64,000 nucleotides of DNA. Origin: Clostridium sp. UBA699 (GTDB lineage: Bacteria > Bacillota > Clostridia > Clostridiales > Clostridiaceae). Positions 1 through 7,538 of this stretch are shown here, piece by piece. The stretch lies in NCBI GenBank assembly GCA_002298915.1, contig DBML01000023.1, positions 124,001 through 188,000 on the forward strand, in the 5' to 3' direction. The translations under genes were made by a program, and so were the position numbers. Below the pieces are notes generated by a model, which searched no databases, had not been told where the DNA came from, and saw nothing but the letters and a program-made list of their open reading frames with translations. Numbering within the stretch: the stretch's first letter is position 1; each line of letters starts with the position of its first letter.

Positions 1-1
1 T

Positions 2-457
2 AGGACACTGTACCCCAAGGAGTTTTCACTGGCGGAACAGGCTGTTTCCATGCTGGATGAAAGGTTCAAAATAAGGCTTCCTTACGATGAAGTCGGCTTC
101 ATATGCATGCACATAAAGGCTGCGTTGAGCTCCCAGGATGTCGGTGAGACTCTGGAATACACGAAGAAGATAAGCGAAATAATCGAACTTATCTCTGCTC
201 TGATGAAGAAGAAGCTCGACCGCAAGTCCCTGGAGTATGAGAGGCTGCTGACGCACATCAACTTCCTCGTGGAGAGGCTGACAAACAACAAGGCAACCAG
301 GAACCCTCTGCTTGAGACCATAAAGAAGGAGTTCAGCTACGAATATGCAGTGGCGATAAAGGTTGCAATGAAAATACAAAACTTGTTTTCCGTCAAGGTT
401 TCTGACGATGAGATTGGCTACATAGCCATACATCTGAGAAGGCTTGCGGAAATGTGA
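2..457 (+). CDS. glcT: PTS-regulated transcription antiterminator GlcT, 3' part
   Basis: The frame is open from the window edge, so only the last 151 residues are present: the end of PTS regulation domain 1 (DEVGFICMHIKAA, with a conserved phosphorylatable-type His) and a complete PRD2 ending DEIGYIAIHLRRL. The N-terminal RNA-binding domain lies outside. Proteins of this BglG/LicT family are phosphorylated by HPr and EII proteins. When active they bind a RAT hairpin in nascent RNA and stop an overlapping terminator from forming. The glucose assignment (GlcT rather than LicT or SacT) is inferred from the downstream glucose-type ptsG and the RAT-like leader before it. The stop is followed after 3 bases by a second RAT-like sequence leading into pfkA. 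Confidence 0.85.
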   Translation, partial: RTLYPKEFSLAEQAVSMLDERFKIRLPYDEVGFICMHIKAALSSQDVGETLEYTKKISEIIELISALMKKKLDRKSLEYERLLTHINFLVERLTNNKATRNPLLETIKKEFSYEYAVAIKVAMKIQNLFSVKVSDDEIGYIAIHLRRLAEM

Positions 458-459
458 GC

Positions 460-531
460 AGTGTTACTATTAAATTAGGCACGAGCTGAGAGTGTAATTG
501 TTTATCAATTATGTTCTTTGTTCGTGCCTTT
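460..531 (+). promoter_or_regulatory. RAT-like antiterminator overlapping a terminator-like hairpin, pfkA leader
   Basis: GTGTTACT at 461-468 and AGGCACGAGC at 477-486 reproduce the two conserved blocks of the ptsG leader RAT at 1796-1827 (GTGTTACT and AGGCATGAGC). Short complementary CTA/TAG arms enclose a 6-base loop. The second block is also the 5' arm of an inverted repeat, AGGCACGA (477-484) with TCGTGCCT (522-529), which contains a nested TAATTG/CAATTA hairpin (495-511). The tail TTTGCTATTTCT is only moderately T-rich, so termination strength is uncertain. GlcT control of pfkA is an inference. Confidence 0.55.
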
Positions 532-575
532 GCTATTTCTATAGATCTACCATTTATTCAGGAGGCAATGGAATT

Positions 576-1535
576 ATGAAGAGAATTGCAGTACTAACAA
601 GCGGCGGCGATGCTCCCGGCATGAACGCAGCCATAAGATCGGTAGTTAACTCCGCAGCTGTAAAAGGCATCAAAGTGATGGGTGTCGAGAGGGGCTACAG
701 CGGCCTCATAGGCAGCGAGCTTTACGAGATGGACAACAAATGCGTTTCGGACATAATACACAGGGGAGGGACGATACTCAAGACAGCAAGGTGCGACGAG
801 TTCAGGACCGAGGAGGGAAGAAAGAGGGCTCTTAACGTCCTGAAGATCTTCGGCATAGACGGCGTTGTGGTCATAGGGGGAGACGGCTCCTTCAGGGGGG
901 CGCAGCTGCTTTCGAAGCTGGGCGTTCCGACAATAGGAATCCCCGGCACCATCGACAACGACCTTGCATACACGGACTACACCCTGGGGTTCGACACGGC
1001 CTTGAACACGGTTGTCGACTCGATAACCAAGATAAGGGACACTTCCACCTCCCACGAAAGGGTCAGCGTGATCGAAGTTATGGGAAGGAACTGCGGAGAC
1101 CTCGCCCTATATTCCGCAATAGCAGGCGGAGCCGAGCAGGTAATCATACCGGAGGTCGAGTTCAACCTGGACGACATATGCAGGAAGATCCTCGAAGGAA
1201 GGTACAGGGGCAAGACCCACAACATAATCGTGCTGGCGGAAGGCATTGGCGGCGGACAGTGCTTGTCGAAGAAGATAGAGGAGCTGACAGGGATCGAGAC
1301 AAGGTGCACGATCCTCGGATATACGCAGAGGGGAGGGAACCCTTCGACCTTTGACAGGATACTTGCAACCAGGATGGGCTACAGGGCAGTCGAAGTGCTT
1401 GCCGAAGGAAAGAGCTCAAGGGTCATAGGCATCAAAAGCAATGAGATCATCGACATGGACATAGACGAAGCGCTGGGCATGCCTAAAAAGTTTGACAATA
1501 TGATCTACAAAATGAGTGAAGAGGTTTCGTACTAA
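576..1535 (+). CDS. pfkA: ATP-dependent 6-phosphofructokinase
   Basis: Converts fructose 6-phosphate and ATP to fructose 1,6-bisphosphate in glycolysis. The 319-residue protein starting MKRIAVLTSGGDAPGMNAAI has the normal length of bacterial PfkA. Visible motifs are the ATP-binding GGDGS segment, the catalytic PGTIDND segment, and the MGRNCGDLA and RGGNPS substrate-binding segments. The ATG at 576 is chosen because GGAGGC at 561-566 sits 9 bases upstream; an in-frame upstream ATG at 498 lies in leader sequence with no ribosome site. The gene lies between glcT and the ptsGHI genes, an unusual place for pfkA, which is often beside pyk. Its leader carries the RAT-like element described above. 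Confidence 0.96.
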   Translation: MKRIAVLTSGGDAPGMNAAIRSVVNSAAVKGIKVMGVERGYSGLIGSELYEMDNKCVSDIIHRGGTILKTARCDEFRTEEGRKRALNVLKIFGIDGVVVIGGDGSFRGAQLLSKLGVPTIGIPGTIDNDLAYTDYTLGFDTALNTVVDSITKIRDTSTSHERVSVIEVMGRNCGDLALYSAIAGGAEQVIIPEVEFNLDDICRKILEGRYRGKTHNIIVLAEGIGGGQCLSKKIEELTGIETRCTILGYTQRGGNPSTFDRILATRMGYRAVEVLAEGKSSRVIGIKSNEIIDMDIDEALGMPKKFDNMIYKMSEEVSY

Positions 1536-1559
1536 ATATTTCAGAGTGGAGGTTGTATG

Positions 1560-1736
1560 ATGAAGAACGAAGAGGAGTGCAAAGCGAAAAAACAGCTGCT
1601 TTCTGGCATCAATGTGATCACCGAGGAAGGGCGGCTGGTTTCGATCAACGACGCGATGGAGGATGAAAGCTTTTTCAGGATCAGCAAAGGCTGGAGCGTC
1701 CTGGAATGCAGGGACCGCATCTGCGCCGGCAGGTAG
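1560..1736 (+). CDS. Small hypothetical protein, 58 residues
   Basis: An unrecognised small ORF fills the space between pfkA and the ptsG promoter. GGAGG at 1548-1552 is 7 bases before the ATG at 1560; a second ATG at 1557 is also in frame. The product is charged and soluble, begins MKNEEECKAKKQLLSGINVI and has Cys near both ends (LECRDRICAGR). It starts 21 bases after the pfkA stop, so it is probably co-transcribed with pfkA. No function is proposed. The good ribosome site is the main reason to call it a gene. Confidence 0.5.
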   Translation: MKNEEECKAKKQLLSGINVITEEGRLVSINDAMEDESFFRISKGWSVLECRDRICAGR

Positions 1737-1746
1737 AAAATAGATA

Positions 1747-1775
1747 TTGTAAACATTATCGGCATGGGATATAAT
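1747..1775 (+). promoter_or_regulatory. Promoter of ptsG (sigma-A type)
   Basis: TTGTAA (1747-1752), a 17-base spacer and TATAAT (1770-1775). The implied start near 1782 puts the RAT at 1794 just inside the transcript, as expected for a GlcT-controlled leader. Confidence 0.7.
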
Positions 1776-1793
1776 GAATTAGATATTAAATAA

Positions 1794-1878
1794 GTGCGTG
1801 TTACTGATACGATCAGGCATGAGCATCGGTTGAAGCGATAAATGGACATTTATCCTTCCGCCTTGCTCGTGCTTTTTT
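1794..1878 (+). promoter_or_regulatory. ptsG leader: GlcT RAT element and overlapping terminator
   Basis: The sequence from 1796 (GTGTTACTGATACGATC, then AGGCATGAGC) closely resembles the RAT targets of GlcT-type antiterminators as I know them, with CTGAT/ATCAG forming the RAT stem. Its 3' part GCATGAGC doubles as the 5' arm of a long hairpin pairing with GCTCGTGC, with an inner perfect GATAAATG/CATTTATC stem. A T-rich tail (TTTTTTATTTTT) follows. This is the classic mutually exclusive RAT/terminator arrangement. GlcT, encoded just upstream, is the expected ligand. Confidence 0.88.
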
Positions 1879-1917
1879 ATTTTTAAAATACTCAAGGAAT
1901 GAAAGGGGAACTATTAT

Positions 1918-3957
1918 ATGTTTAAAAAAATGTTCGGCAAACTTCAGCAGATCGGCAAAGCCCTGATGCTTCCGGTTGCAATACTGCCAGCGGCAGGTAT
2001 CCTGCTCGCTTTCGGCAACATGTTCCAAAATCCTCAGTTTTTGATGAAATACCCTATGCTGACAGCTCAGGGCTTTCAGCTCTTCGCAAAGGTCATCGAG
2101 TCGGCGGGCAGCGCTGTTTTCGGCAACCTGGCGCTTCTGTTCGCAGTAGGAGTTGCGGTTGGCCTGGCTGAGGGCGAAGGCGTCGCAGGTCTCGCTGCAA
2201 TAGTCGGTTTCCTTATAATGAACACAACGATGGGCCTCATCTCGGGCGTCACAGCAGACATGATAGGCACAAACCCTGCATATGCAAGCGTTCTGGGTAT
2301 ACCTACCCTCCAGACTGGTGTTTTCGGAGGCATAGTCATCGGAGTCATCGCAGCCAGTCTTTACAAGAGGTTCTTCAACATCGAGCTGCCGCCTTACCTG
2401 GGATTCTTTGCGGGCAAAAGGTTCGTTCCAATTGTTACGGCTTTCTCGGCAATATTCCTTGGCATGGTGATGACTTTCCTGTGGCCGCCTGTGCAGCACG
2501 GGCTGAATGCTTTCTCACACAGCATGATAGATGCGAACCCGACGCTGGCAGCATTTTTGTTCGGCGTTATAGAGAGATCCCTTATCCCGTTCGGACTTCA
2601 CCACATATTCTACAACCCGTTCTGGTACCAGTTCGGAGAATACGTGACCAAGGCAGGACAGCTAGTCAACGGAGACCAGAGCATATTCTTTGCACAGCTT
2701 AAGGACGGCGTGCCTTTCACCGCGGGTACCTTCATGACAGGAAAATTCGCTTTCATGATGTTCGGACTTCCTGCAGCAGCGCTGGCAATGTACCACGAAG
2801 CTAAGCCTGAAAAAAAGGCCATGGTCGCAGGAATACTCGCTTCGGCAGCCCTGACATCGTTCCTCACAGGAATAACTGAACCTATAGAATTCACATTCCT
2901 TTTCGTAGCGCCTGTGCTTTTCGGAATCCACTGCATATTCGCAGGTCTGTCGTTCATGACGATGCAGCTGCTGAACATAAAGATAGGAATGACCTTTTCC
3001 GGCGGACTTATCGACTTCCTGCTCTTCGGAGTGATGCCCGGCAGGACAGCCTGGTGGCTTGTCATCCCGGTTGGACTTTGCTTCTCGGTAATATACTACT
3101 TCGGATTCAGGTTCGCGATAAGGAAATGGAACCTCCCAACTCTTGGGCGTGAAAGAGACGAGGAGCAGACGGAAACATACAATGTTAAAGGCGCTGCCCT
3201 TGCTTTCGGCATACTCAACGCTTTGGGCGGAAAAGAAAACATAGGAAACCTCGATGCTTGCATAACAAGGCTCCGTGTCATAGTCAAGGATGTCAAGCTT
3301 GTGGACAAGGCGGAGCTCAAGAAGCTTGGAGCGGCCGGCGTCCTTGAAGTGGGAAACAACATACAGGCGATCTTCGGCACTAGGTCGGACCAGCTGAAGA
3401 CGCAGATAGGCGACATAATCTCGGGAAAAGTATCTGTAGATCTTTCAGAAAAAGTTGAACCTGAAGCATCCACGGCCGCTTTGAAAGCCGAGGCTGAGGG
3501 CAGCACGTTCGAAGTCCTCAACCCGGTTGAAGGCGAAATAGTCGAGCTCAGCAAAGTGCCGGATGAGGTTTTTTCAAACAAGATGCTTGGTGACGGGTTT
3601 GCCGTTATGCCGTCCGGAAACAAGATATACGCGCCGATAGACGGTGAGGTCAAGGTTTTGTTCCCTACGAAGCATGCGGTGGCGATCGCTGACGACAACA
3701 ATAACGAGGTTCTTGTCCATGTAGGGATAGACACGGTCGAGCTCAACGGGGAAGGCTTCACGGCTCATGTGAAGCAGAACGACAGGGTTAAAAAAGGAGA
3801 CCTGCTCCTGACCTTCGACCCAGAGGTGATAGGCAGAAAAGCGAAAAGCACGATAACACCTATAGTGTTCACGAACATGGAACACATCAAGAAGATAAAA
3901 GTGGAATACGGGAACAAGAAGCAGATGGACAAAGCTGCAGAAGTCACAGTCGCATAA
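1918..3957 (+). CDS. ptsG: PTS glucose-type transporter, EIICBA fusion
   Basis: Takes up and phosphorylates glucose (or a closely related sugar), using phosphate from HPr. The single 679-residue chain carries a membrane EIIC domain (roughly residues 1-400, starting MFKKMFGKLQQIGKALMLPV), an EIIB domain with the phospho-Cys in NLDACITRLRV (about C448), and a C-terminal EIIA domain with His about 586 and about 601 (THAVAI, VLVHVGID). Those two His have the 15-residue spacing seen in glucose EIIA. N-acetylglucosamine specificity is possible from family similarity, but the GlcT-type RAT favours glucose. ptsH follows 24 bases later. Confidence 0.94.
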   Translation: MFKKMFGKLQQIGKALMLPVAILPAAGILLAFGNMFQNPQFLMKYPMLTAQGFQLFAKVIESAGSAVFGNLALLFAVGVAVGLAEGEGVAGLAAIVGFLIMNTTMGLISGVTADMIGTNPAYASVLGIPTLQTGVFGGIVIGVIAASLYKRFFNIELPPYLGFFAGKRFVPIVTAFSAIFLGMVMTFLWPPVQHGLNAFSHSMIDANPTLAAFLFGVIERSLIPFGLHHIFYNPFWYQFGEYVTKAGQLVNGDQSIFFAQLKDGVPFTAGTFMTGKFAFMMFGLPAAALAMYHEAKPEKKAMVAGILASAALTSFLTGITEPIEFTFLFVAPVLFGIHCIFAGLSFMTMQLLNIKIGMTFSGGLIDFLLFGVMPGRTAWWLVIPVGLCFSVIYYFGFRFAIRKWNLPTLGRERDEEQTETYNVKGAALAFGILNALGGKENIGNLDACITRLRVIVKDVKLVDKAELKKLGAAGVLEVGNNIQAIFGTRSDQLKTQIGDIISGKVSVDLSEKVEPEASTAALKAEAEGSTFEVLNPVEGEIVELSKVPDEVFSNKMLGDGFAVMPSGNKIYAPIDGEVKVLFPTKHAVAIADDNNNEVLVHVGIDTVELNGEGFTAHVKQNDRVKKGDLLLTFDPEVIGRKAKSTITPIVFTNMEHIKKIKVEYGNKKQMDKAAEVTVA

Positions 3958-3981
3958 GCATAAATAAAAGGAGATTTTGAA

Positions 3982-4248
3982 ATGATAGAGAGAAAAGTAA
4001 CTATAGCCAACAAAACAGGAATCCATGCAAGGCCCGCTTCAATTTTCGTGAAAACCGCAACCGGGTTCAAATCAGACATAACAGTTTACAAAGGAACTGC
4101 AAAAGCTTCCGCAAAATCGCTGATCAACATACTGGCGCTGGGGCTCTCGAAGGACGTGGAGCTGACGATAGCCGCGTCGGGTGAAGACGAGAACGAGGCG
4201 GTCAATGCACTTGCTGAGCTTGTAAACTCTAAGTTCGGCGAAGAATAG
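3982..4248 (+). CDS. ptsH: Phosphocarrier protein HPr
   Basis: Cytoplasmic phosphocarrier that passes phosphate from enzyme I to EIIA domains. The 88-residue protein has the active-site His15 in TGIHARPAS and Ser46 in AKSLINILALG. Ser46 is the target of HPr kinase in Firmicutes, so catabolite regulation through HPr(Ser-P) is likely. AGGAGA lies shortly before the ATG. It sits between ptsG and ptsI in an operon order familiar from Bacillus. Confidence 0.97.
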   Translation: MIERKVTIANKTGIHARPASIFVKTATGFKSDITVYKGTAKASAKSLINILALGLSKDVELTIAASGEDENEAVNALAELVNSKFGEE

Positions 4249-4267
4249 AAAGCGGGGGAGAACTGAA

Positions 4268-5911
4268 GTGAAAAAAGGTATAGCGGCTTCAAAAGGCTAC
4301 GGAATAGGCAGCGTATATATTAAGAAACCAGAGGAAATGAAGGTTGCCTGCAATATTTCAGCAGAGGTGGACGTTGAAGAAGAGAAGGCAAGGCTTACAA
4401 GCTCCATCGAAGCTTCGAGGGAGCAGCTGACCAGGATCAAGGACAAGGTGGAGGCCGAGGTGGGAGCTGAGGAGGCCATGGTGTTCGAAAGCCACATCAT
4501 GCTGCTGGACGACCCGGAATTCACGGGCCAGGCTCTTCAGAACGTGGAGAACAACAAGATCAGCGCAGACAACGCAGTCCAGGAGCTGATCGACACCTAC
4601 GTCGCGATATTCGCTTCCATAGACGATGAGTACCTTAGGGAAAGGATAGCCGACGTCAAGGACGTCGGCAGGAGGCTCATGAAGAACCTCTGCGGCGGAG
4701 CAGAGGACGAGCTGTCAGACCTTCCCGAAAACACGATAGTCGTGGCACATGACCTCACACCTTCGGACACAGCGCAGCTCGACAAGAACAAGGTAGTCGC
4801 CTTCCTCACGAACATCGGCGGGAAGACCTCCCACAGCGCGATCATGGCCAGGACTCTCGAGATACCTGCGGTTGTCGGCATGGGAGACATAACCGAATCG
4901 GTCAAAAACGGCGACATGGTTATAGTTGACGGCGTCAAGGGCGAGGTAGTGATAAACCCTGACGCTGAGACGCTTGAAAAGTACAGGGAGCTGAAGGCTG
5001 CTTACGACGAGGAGAAGAAGCAGCTCCAGTTCCTTATAGGAAAAAGAATAGCGGGCAAAAACGGACGCCATCTCGAGATCGCGGCAAACATCGGATCGCC
5101 CGATGACATTGCGAGGGTCCTGGAAAACGGCGCGGACGGCATAGGCCTTTTCAGGACCGAGTTCCTCTACATGGACAGGGACGCGATGCCTAGGGAGGAC
5201 GAGCAGTTCGAAGCATACAGGACGGTCCTTGAGAAGCTGGAGGGCAAGCCTGTCGTCATCAGGACCCTGGACATAGGCGGAGACAAGAGGCTCAACTACC
5301 TGGAGATGCCCGAGGAGATGAACCCGTTCCTTGGCTACAGGGCGACAAGGATGTGCCTGGACAGGCCGGAGATATTCAAGATCCAGCTCAGGGCCCTGCT
5401 CAGGGCGTCGGTCTACGGCAACCTCAAGATCATGTTCCCTATGATCTCCTCGCTTAAGGAGTTCACGGCGGCGAAAGGAGTGCTTGAGGAATGCAGGGCT
5501 GAGCTCAGGTCAGAAGGGATCGAGTGCAGCGACAGCATAGAGGTCGGCATAATGGTCGAGATACCTTCGGCAGCGCTCACCGCAGACGAGCTTGCGAAGC
5601 ACGTGGACTTCTTCAGCATAGGGACCAACGACCTGATCCAGTATACCCTGGCAGCTGACAGGATGAACGAGAAGGTTTCGTACCTCTACGAGCCGATGCA
5701 CCCTGCTGTGCTCAAGCTCATAAGGATGACGATCGAGGAGGCGCACAAAGCCGGCAAATGGTGCGGCATGTGCGGCGAGATGGCCAGCGACGAAGCTGCA
5801 ATACCTACGCTGCTGGAGTACGGCCTTGACGAATTCTCCATGAGCGCCTCGGCAATACTGAGCACTAAGAAGCTCATACTCTCGAACCCTGACTACAGGA
5901 TAGAGAGCTAA
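4268..5911 (+). CDS. ptsI: Phosphoenolpyruvate-protein phosphotransferase (enzyme I)
   Basis: Starts the PTS cascade by taking phosphate from phosphoenolpyruvate and passing it to HPr. The active-site His189 lies in GGKTSHSAIMART. The PEP-binding barrel shows GIGLFRTEFLYMDR and the C-terminal catalytic Cys lies in GMCGEMA. At 547 residues it is slightly shorter than the usual 570 or so. The GTG start at 4268 is chosen because GGGGGAG immediately upstream gives a good ribosome site and the N-terminus KKGIAASKGYGIG matches the family. Last gene of the PTS unit, followed by a strong terminator. Confidence 0.97.
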   Translation: MKKGIAASKGYGIGSVYIKKPEEMKVACNISAEVDVEEEKARLTSSIEASREQLTRIKDKVEAEVGAEEAMVFESHIMLLDDPEFTGQALQNVENNKISADNAVQELIDTYVAIFASIDDEYLRERIADVKDVGRRLMKNLCGGAEDELSDLPENTIVVAHDLTPSDTAQLDKNKVVAFLTNIGGKTSHSAIMARTLEIPAVVGMGDITESVKNGDMVIVDGVKGEVVINPDAETLEKYRELKAAYDEEKKQLQFLIGKRIAGKNGRHLEIAANIGSPDDIARVLENGADGIGLFRTEFLYMDRDAMPREDEQFEAYRTVLEKLEGKPVVIRTLDIGGDKRLNYLEMPEEMNPFLGYRATRMCLDRPEIFKIQLRALLRASVYGNLKIMFPMISSLKEFTAAKGVLEECRAELRSEGIECSDSIEVGIMVEIPSAALTADELAKHVDFFSIGTNDLIQYTLAADRMNEKVSYLYEPMHPAVLKLIRMTIEEAHKAGKWCGMCGEMASDEAAIPTLLEYGLDEFSMSASAILSTKKLILSNPDYRIES

Positions 5912-5913
5912 AG

Positions 5914-5955
5914 AGAAAGGATATATTCCTATACGGAATATATCCTTTCTTATTC
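5914..5955 (+). terminator. Intrinsic terminator after ptsI
   Basis: AGAAAGGATATATTCC (5914-5929) pairs with GGAATATATCCTTTCT (5935-5950): a 16-bp perfect stem with a 5-base loop, followed by T-rich TATTCT. The A-rich 5' flank also makes it possible on the other strand. Confidence 0.85.
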
Positions 5956-5959
5956 TGAA

Positions 5960-5988
5960 TTGTCAGTTCCCAGCCTCCAAACTATAAT
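5960..5988 (+). promoter_or_regulatory. Promoter of the DUF554 gene
   Basis: TTGTCA (5960-5965), 17-base spacer, TATAAT (5983-5988), just behind the ptsI terminator and 33 bases before the next ATG. Confidence 0.65.
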
Positions 5989-6020
5989 GAACATATTAAA
6001 AAGATTGGAGGACGAGACTG

Positions 6021-6746
6021 ATGCCTATCGGTGTAATAGTAAATTCCTGCGCTGTGCTCTTTGGTGGCCTGCTGGGAGCCGCCCTTGGAAAAAGCATCCC
6101 GGAAAGACTGCGCGCATCGCTGCCTCTGACACTTGGAGCTGCATCCATGGGCATGGGCATAAGCTATATCATGAAACTGAACACGCTGCCGGTTGTGGTG
6201 CTGGCTCTTATCCTGGGGAGTGTCATTGGGGAGCTGGCAAACCTGGAAAGCATGATTGGGGATTGGGCCCACGCCGCAAGAGGGCCATTTGAGAAGCTGC
6301 TAAAGCCAGGGGGGGATGCATCGCGTCTGGATCGCGGCGAGTTCATCGAAAAGTTTGTCGGGATACTCATCCTTTTCTGCGCCAGCGGAACGGGGATTTT
6401 CGGAGCGCTGAAGGAGGGGATGACCGGCGACCACTCGATACTGCTCACGAAGTCGATCCTCGATTTCTTCACATCGGGGATATTTGCTGCCAGCCTGGGT
6501 TTCCTGGTTGGAGCTATCTTCATACCTCAGCTTATCATAATGCTGTCCCTGTTCTTCTGCGCAGCCTTCATCCTTCCGATGACAACCCCTGAGGCCATAG
6601 CCGACTTCACTGCCTGCGGGGGAATGATAATGCTCGCGACAGGCTTCCGCATAAGCGGGATAAAAGCCTTCCCTGTTGCGAACATGCTGCCTGCGCTCCT
6701 CCTGGTGATGCCGCTGTCGCAGCTGTGGACGGCTGTCTTAAAATGA
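6021..6746 (+). CDS. DUF554 family membrane protein
   Basis: A 241-residue integral membrane protein starting MPIGVIVNSCAVLFGGLLGA, typical of the DUF554 (YdfK/YqgA) family, with about six to seven hydrophobic segments rich in Gly. GGAGG precedes the ATG by 7-8 bases. Members are suspected transporters, but no substrate is established to my knowledge. It has its own promoter and is monocistronic. Its last 9 bases overlap the end of the convergent ogt-like gene. Confidence 0.85.
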   Translation: MPIGVIVNSCAVLFGGLLGAALGKSIPERLRASLPLTLGAASMGMGISYIMKLNTLPVVVLALILGSVIGELANLESMIGDWAHAARGPFEKLLKPGGDASRLDRGEFIEKFVGILILFCASGTGIFGALKEGMTGDHSILLTKSILDFFTSGIFAASLGFLVGAIFIPQLIIMLSLFFCAAFILPMTTPEAIADFTACGGMIMLATGFRISGIKAFPVANMLPALLLVMPLSQLWTAVLK

Positions 6747-7067
6747 TAAGGGCTTTTCGGGGTTCCACTGGCACATAGCCATATCCACAGTACCGTCGAT
6801 TCGGAAGACAACGTTCTCTGCTTCCAGCAGGGCACGCTGAGTCCCGGGAGAGAAGATATCGAAGGCGGCTTTCGTACGTCCAAGCCTATCCACTACGCGA
6901 TGGCAGGGGATGTTGCTTTCCAAAGGACAGGAAGCCAGGGCATAGCCTACTGCGCGAGCACACCGAGGCATTCCTGCCAACAGAGCTATTTGTCCATATG
7001 TAGCAACTTTTCCCTCAGGAATGCGTCGCACGATCGAATAGAATGCGGAAAAAACCGGGCCGCTCAT
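6738..7067 (-). CDS. ogt: Methylated-DNA-cysteine methyltransferase-like protein
   Basis: Corresponds to the C-terminal DNA-binding and catalytic domain of O6-alkylguanine-DNA alkyltransferases: RIPEGKVATYGQIA, the arginine-finger region RAVGYALASC and the active-site motif IPCHRVV. The acceptor Cys is kept, unlike alkyltransferase-like (ATL) proteins where it is replaced by Trp or another residue. The 109-residue length means the N-terminal domain of full enzymes is missing, which is common for this subfamily. The start at 7067 is chosen because AGGGGAG lies 8 bases upstream; longer in-frame starts overlap that site. Whether it repairs DNA or only recognises lesions is not certain. Confidence 0.85.
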   Translation of the reverse strand: MSGPVFSAFYSIVRRIPEGKVATYGQIALLAGMPRCARAVGYALASCPLESNIPCHRVVDRLGRTKAAFDIFSPGTQRALLEAENVVFRIDGTVDMAMCQWNPEKPLSF

Positions 7068-7100
7068 TTTCATCACTCCCCTGATTTGAATCATAAAAGC

Positions 7101-7129
7101 ATTATATCGTTAACAGCTTCGATCATCAA
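7101..7129 (-). promoter_or_regulatory. Promoter of the ogt-like gene
   Basis: On the minus strand: TTGATG (7129-7124), 17-base spacer, TATAAT (7106-7101), upstream of the start at 7067. Confidence 0.65.
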
Positions 7130-7191
7130 CTCTATAATACCCTCAAGAAATTATTAAATAGAAGCTTTTTATAAAATATTTTAATTAAATA

Positions 7192-7220
7192 TTGATTATG
7201 ATTAAAATTAGCAGTATAAT
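7192..7220 (+). promoter_or_regulatory. Promoter of the 44-residue ORF
   Basis: TTGATT (7192-7197), 17-base spacer, TATAAT (7215-7220), in a strongly AT-rich stretch. Confidence 0.7.
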
Positions 7221-7255
7221 TTAATTAAAGATTATATTAAAAGGGGGCTATTAAA

Positions 7256-7390
7256 ATGTTCGACGTTGAAAATTTGAGGAACCCGTTAAAAACAATAGCT
7301 AACTCAATGAAGATAATCACCATCTTGTTCCTGGTAGGAGTGACCGGACGTTTCATACAGGATTCTGTACTGAGGGTTCTTGGCATGTAA
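7256..7390 (+). CDS. Small membrane peptide, 44 residues
   Basis: An ORF starting MFDVENLRNPLKTIANSMKI with one hydrophobic segment (IITILFLVGVTG) in its second half. It is supported by a consensus promoter (7192), a GGGGG ribosome site ending about 8 bases before the ATG and its own intrinsic terminator (7415), so it looks like an independent small gene rather than chance. No family recognised. A predicted single-span membrane peptide is all the sequence shows; a peptide toxin or membrane-protein regulator is possible but unsupported. Confidence 0.6.
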   Translation: MFDVENLRNPLKTIANSMKIITILFLVGVTGRFIQDSVLRVLGM

Positions 7391-7414
7391 TTTACATAGA
7401 AAACGCAATCATTT

Positions 7415-7449
7415 GGAGGGCCGGTTCGACTGGACCTTCTTTTTTTCTT
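7415..7449 (+). terminator. Intrinsic terminator
   Basis: GGAGGGCCGG pairs with CTGGACCTTC around a TTCGA loop with one bulge, followed by TTTTTTT. It closes the 44-residue ORF transcript. Confidence 0.8.
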
Positions 7450-7472
7450 ATAGCCGATTGCGAAAATTTGCC

Positions 7473-7501
7473 TTGTGCAACCAGTAGATATTAGCTAAAA
7501 T
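7473..7501 (+). promoter_or_regulatory. Candidate promoter of xpt
   Basis: TTGTGC (7473-7478), 17-base spacer, TAAAAT (7496-7501). No purine-riboswitch core is visible in the short leader, although xpt in many Firmicutes has one. Confidence 0.45.
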
Positions 7502-7538
7502 AGCATATATACATAGTTCAGTGTAAGGGGTTGCAGAT

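Noticed and set aside
7391..7538. Purine riboswitch before xpt
   Set aside because: The leader after the candidate promoter is only about 30 bases and has no purine-riboswitch core.
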